Shown here: positions 60,297 to 64,000 of the stretch, piece after piece | Numbering within the stretch: the first letter of the stretch is position 1 | Layout: every line of letters starts with the position of its first letter | Source: Pilaira anomala | Taxonomy: Eukaryota; Mucoromycota; Mucoromycetes; Mucorales; Mucoraceae | Assembly: GCA_025716855.1 (NCBI GenBank) | Contig: JAIXMQ010000015.1 | Location: 310,001-374,000 of the forward strand | Length of the DNA stretch: 64,000 nt | Direction of reading: 5' to 3' | Position numbers and translations under genes: made by a program | Notes under the pieces: generated by a model | What the model was told of the DNA's origin: nothing | What the model saw: only the letters and a program-made list of their open reading frames with translations | The model's database searches: none

Positions 60297-61166
60297 ATGT
60301 TAGCTATTGGACGTACCTTAAATAAACTTTCACTTGTTGCAACACCAAGAATCGGTTCTGGTAAACACATAATGAACTTGAAAAAACCAGAATAAAGTAA
60401 AAAACTAACCAGGGTATAACAAAAAAAAAAAAAAATAGTTGTAGCCGTTCGTCATTATGCCAGTAGTGAAGAGAATAAGAAACGTCAACCAGGACTCACC
60501 AAAGACAATTTACCTGATTTAAAGAAAGTGGATTCCATTCTTGATTTTCCTACACAAAAGGCTAATAGTTTAGATCAACCCCAGATCTTTTCTTCTCATC
60601 GTCCTGCTGAAGTAGTTTTGAATGCAATTACTGATATTATCGACTCTCCTTTAAGTCCTGGAGAACAATCGAGTCTTATGAAGAAAGCGCTTGTGATTAA
60701 GCGTGTCGTAAATATGAATGGTAAAGGTAAACAACCTTCCATGTATGCTTTAGTTGTGGTTGGTAACGGTAATGGATTGGCTGGTTACGGTGAAGGAAAG
60801 GACGAAGAAGCTAGTAGAGCAGTACGTAAGGCAACCAACAGAGCTATCAAGAATATGCGTTACTTTGACCGTTACGATAATCGTACATTAGCTATGGACC
60901 TTACACATAAATTTCATGCTACCACATTAGAACTTCGTTCAAGACCCCCTGGTTTTGGTATTCGTACAAATCATTATGTTCATGAAATTTGTAGATGTAT
61001 TGGACTTCAAGATGTTAGTGCTAAAGTGAGAGGTTCAACTACACCCATGAACGTCATTAAGGCTACTTTTGAAGCTTTATCAAATCAAAAGCAACCTGAA
61101 GATATTGCTAAAATGAGAGGAAAGAAATTAGCTGATGTTCAACATGTTTATTATGGTGGTCAATAA
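60297..61166 (+). CDS. Mitochondrial small-subunit ribosomal protein uS5m
   Basis: Exons 60297-60360 and 60439-61166; 263 residues. The basic N-terminal presequence (MLAIGRTLNKLSLVATPRIG) spans the intron. The S5 domains follow: KRVVNMNGKGKQPSMYALVV and NGNGLAGYGEGKDEEASRAV (S5 N-terminal, RNA-binding), then the C-terminal domain GIRTNHYVHEICRCIGLQDV and KVRGSTTPMNVIKA. Family knowledge: uS5m lies at the mRNA entry and shoulder region of the mitoribosome small subunit. The match is complete. Confidence 0.95.
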
Positions 61167-61263
61167 ATAATAATAAAGGAAGAAAGAGAATCAAATTGTA
61201 TATTAAATAAATAAAAAAAAATATAGATAATAAAAAACATTGTAGCAAAAGAATAGTATTGTA

Positions 61264-61993
61264 TCATTTCATAACGTGTCCTTCACTTCTTTGAACACTA
61301 CTTGATTCTGAAATCATTGAACCATTCCAAGTTATTTGATTATCGTCAGTTAGATATAACTGACTCATACCAGGAGTAGGATCATAATGTAAAGGCGTAT
61401 CCATCATAATGGCATCTTCATCTGCAGCACTACTATTTGTTAAAATTGTATTCAACTGGTTTGGATCAAAATTGGACGATGTGTTTGTATCTGGTTTCTT
61501 ATACTGTTGTTGTTGATGATGATGATGATGATGAATCATTAAATCAGGTTGTAAATAACTTGTATCTTGGTGTGTTGCAAAAGATACAGTATGTCTACGT
61601 GTTCTATGCTTTTCCTGTTGACTTGGTATCATAATTTCAGGGTATTGGGTGGTATTAGTATGGTTATGATTATAAAACATGGGTGATTGATTCCAACTAT
61701 TTGTCATTTGTATTTGTGATGTAGTATACAAATCTTCTGCCCAAGATTGTTGTGGTTGTGGTTGTGGTTGTTGCATTGTCATTTGCGGATAGGTATTATA
61801 TCTCGGTGTAATATAACCTTGTTGGTGTTGCTGATGTACTAATAAATTAGCTAAATGATTTGGGTCAGTAATGGTTGCACTTGATTGATATAATACAGGT
61901 TCATCTAGTGTAGTAGTAGGAGTAGCTGTATGGTGCTGTTGTTGTTGCTGTTGTTGCTGTTGTTGTTGTTGTTGTTGTTGCTGTTGTTGTTGC

Positions 61994-62078
<85 letters not shown>

Positions 62079-62119
62079 GCTGTTGTTGCTGCTGCTGGTG
62101 CTGCTGCTGGTGCTGCTGT

Positions 62120-62151
<32 letters not shown>

Positions 62152-64000
62152 TTGTTGTTGTTGTTGTAGTTGTTGTAGTTGTTGTTGTTGCTGCTGGTGT
62201 TGTTGCTGTTGCTGCTGGACTCTTGATTTTTCTGCTGATATGTTGTGATAGATGGGAGCAGACATTCTTTTTTCAACTATGGGCGTAGGAGTAGGTCGAT
62301 TAAAATAATTCGAGACTTCAATTGAAGGTGATTGATTTGATAATTGTTGCATGATATTTAATGTCAACATGTATTGTTGTTTCGCAGATTCCCTTGTGGC
62401 TTCATCTTCAGAATGCATCATTTCATACTTGTGAATAGTCGATGCAGTTGCTAAGCAATGAATTGTATGCTGTACACCTCTTGTAGGATAATTAAATGTA
62501 AAGCTCGGATACATTTCATAAAGAGTTTCAGCAATGGTAGTAATATTCGAAGCAGAGGCAGCACATAATCTACGATGTGGATAAGTAACAAAATTGTATT
62601 CAGTTTTTGGAGGAGAAAGACTGGTGTAAATACGATGTAATAGGATGACACTAAAGTGATAAGTCATGTGTAAAAAGCCGATAAATGGATCACCAATGAC
62701 TTGCTTTTCAGCCGGATAACTTTCAGTATCCTGAGTAGGCGGATAGATTAAGGTAGGTGGAACTTCATATAAAAAGTTTTCTAAATGTGTATGTAAAGAA
62801 AATAATCGTGCTTGTTCTTCAATTGTTTGTTCCTGAGTTCTCTTGTCACCTTGTATTTCTTGTCTTTTTGTGATGGATCTTGACATGAGATAGATTTCAG
62901 ATAAGACTTTACCCAATTGAATAAAGATATTTTGATTTGTGACTAATTCTTCTAAAGCTGGACCTTCTTCGCCTGTCACTAATGGAAAGCCGGTTTTACA
63001 TTTTTGTACTTGAAAATGAGTTGCATGACCTTGTTCGATACTCATTAATAAATCATACATAAAAGTGACCCAAAAAGTTCTTCTTTTTGTTTCTGAATCA
63101 CTATCTAATTGAGATAGACCTAGATCAAAACACATGCGTACAGCCATACCTAAATAAAAATAGGAACGATGAAAGTAACCTGTTCTTTGAAAATTTTCTT
63201 GATATTTCACCAATAAAATTAAGCCTTGAATGGTAGTGACTCTAGGAGAATCAATGAAATCGTCTAATAATTCTAAAGCTCTTTGATAATACATGTATCC
63301 AGCTGGCATTATATTTTGTTTAGATGAAATAGATTCTGGGGACCAGCGAGAGGCAACAGCACACATTGCATATAATAAAAATCTTGAAGGTGGGTTTGTG
63401 GTACTATGCATTTGTTTTAAAAAGGAGGGTTTATGGATCATTGGTACGTATTTATGAACATGATCAAAATAAACTTCAGTTAATGGTTGCACTTCAGATA
63501 TGATATGTCGAGAAGATAAATGATCAGGAATAGGTAACTCAGAGGCTACATGTGTTGTAATTATACTTGGTGGTGGTGGTTGCGGTGGTGGTGCTGTAGT
63601 TGCTGTAGTTGCCGCTTGAAAAAAGGATGCATTTGTGGAGGATATGGGTGAATCAGATACATCCGATTGGGTATCATTTGGATAGTCTTTGGGTATACGA
63701 TCTACACGACTCTTTAAATCATTCACATAAACCGCTTGTCCGATTTCATTGATCGTGAATCGTTCTATCTGTAAGTCTGGTGTATAAGGCGCTGAGTAAG
63801 AAACCGATTTTTTGTTGTTAAATGGTAACACTATTAAAAAAAAATGTTCTGATTGTTTAGTTATATAAAAAAAACACGCATCAATATCCTTACCTTCTGG
63901 TATATTACACTTCTTTTCATTCATTGCTTCTTCAAATACTTTACGTACAGGTGCTGTCACTGATTTAAGCGCTTTTTCAACACGCTGAAGTCTATTTTCT
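61264..64000 (-). CDS. Fungal transcription factor with fungal_trans domain and long polyglutamine tract; N-terminus beyond window
   Basis: Exons >64000-63894 and 63830-61264; at least 890 residues. The first visible residues (ENRLQRVEKALKS) are the dimerising coiled coil that follows a Zn2Cys6 cluster, which would lie outside the window. The fungal_trans domain spans the middle (EVYFDHVHKYVPMIHKPSF, CAVASRWSPE, RRTFWVTFMYDLLMS). A ~94-codon, almost pure Gln tract follows (61935-62217), then a Gln/Asn/His-rich tail. Family knowledge: zinc-cluster regulators control metabolic and stress genes; the target is unknown. The 63-base intron is in frame and lacks stops, so a retained form is possible. 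It is convergent with uS5m, 97 bases apart. Confidence 0.9.
61935..62217 (-). repeat. CAA/CAG repeat encoding polyglutamine
   Basis: About 283 bases of CAA and CAG codons with a few CAC (His) and CTA/CTG-type (Leu) breaks near the N-terminal side, read on the minus strand within the transcription factor. It is the largest trinucleotide tract here. The + strand frame through it reads as poly-Leu and is not a gene. Confidence 0.95.

Noticed and set aside
61930..62169. 79-residue poly-leucine open frame on the + strand
   Set aside because: It is the reverse reading of the polyglutamine repeat of the transcription factor and contains no other sequence.

Overview
The window is nuclear DNA of a filamentous fungus, most likely an early-diverging one of the Mucorales/Mucoromycota type. 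The reasons are: very AT-rich sequence with long poly-A/T runs; many short introns (about 50-100 bases) with GTAAGT-like donors; typical fungal genes (Sla1, Vam7, Pop3, a fungal_trans-domain regulator); and genes that many yeasts have lost (Mago nashi, NKAP, PRCC, a UCH37/BAP1-type deubiquitinase, complex I TYKY). The exact genus cannot be read from the sequence alone. I recognise 34 protein genes. Two run off the edges: a Utp17/WDR75 WD40 protein on the left and a fungal_trans-type regulator on the right. I found no tRNA, rRNA, CRISPR array or intact transposon.

Layout. 0-8 kb: Utp17/WDR75 (-) diverges from PRCC (+), followed by an FHA-RING ubiquitin ligase (+) and the tRNA m5C methyltransferase Trm4/NSUN2 (-). 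8-10.6 kb: two small orphan genes in long intergenic DNA with a large GA microsatellite. 10.6-26 kb: an Rsc8-like SWIRM/SANT protein (+), Sec16 (-), mitoribosomal mL54 (+), the endocytic scaffold Sla1 (-) and NKAP (-). 26-36.6 kb: symplekin/Pta1 (+), a Rho GTPase (+), a CAA/CAG repeat and a 2.4 kb gene desert, spermidine synthase (+), an SLC35F-type transporter (-) and TBP (-). 38-46.3 kb: Vam7, RNA polymerase III C53, PIG-L/Gpi12 and an HMG-box protein (all +), then Mago, a kynurenine-formamidase-like hydrolase and Pop3 (all -). 47-53 kb: a small secreted cysteine-rich protein with a peritrophin-type chitin-binding cysteine pattern (+), a UCH37-like deubiquitinase (-) and a disordered fungal orphan (-). 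53-64 kb: SF3B5 (+), Trm7 (+), a full-length Swi3/SMARCC (-), mitoribosomal mL57-like (+), complex I NDUFS8 (-), mitoribosomal uS5m (+) and the polyQ regulator (-).

Most genes are housekeeping. They cover RNA production and processing (TBP, RPC53, symplekin, SF3B5, NKAP, PRCC, Mago, Pop3, Trm4, Trm7, Utp17), chromatin (two Swi3-family paralogs, HMG-box/INO80-like, UCH), membrane traffic and actin (Sec16, Sla1, Vam7, Rho) and mitochondria (mL54, mL57-like, uS5m, NDUFS8). There is no biosynthetic cluster or defence island. The observations most worth follow-up are the Avr4-like secreted chitin-binding candidate at 47.4 kb, the two SWIRM/SANT paralogs 43 kb apart that share an intron position, a zinc-ribbon motif inside Sec16, abutting Pop3/hydrolase reading frames, and several micro-exons (including an ATG-only exon) that ordinary gene calling would miss.

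Exon coordinates were derived by hand from splice motifs, reading phase and protein-family continuity. They are not backed by transcript data.
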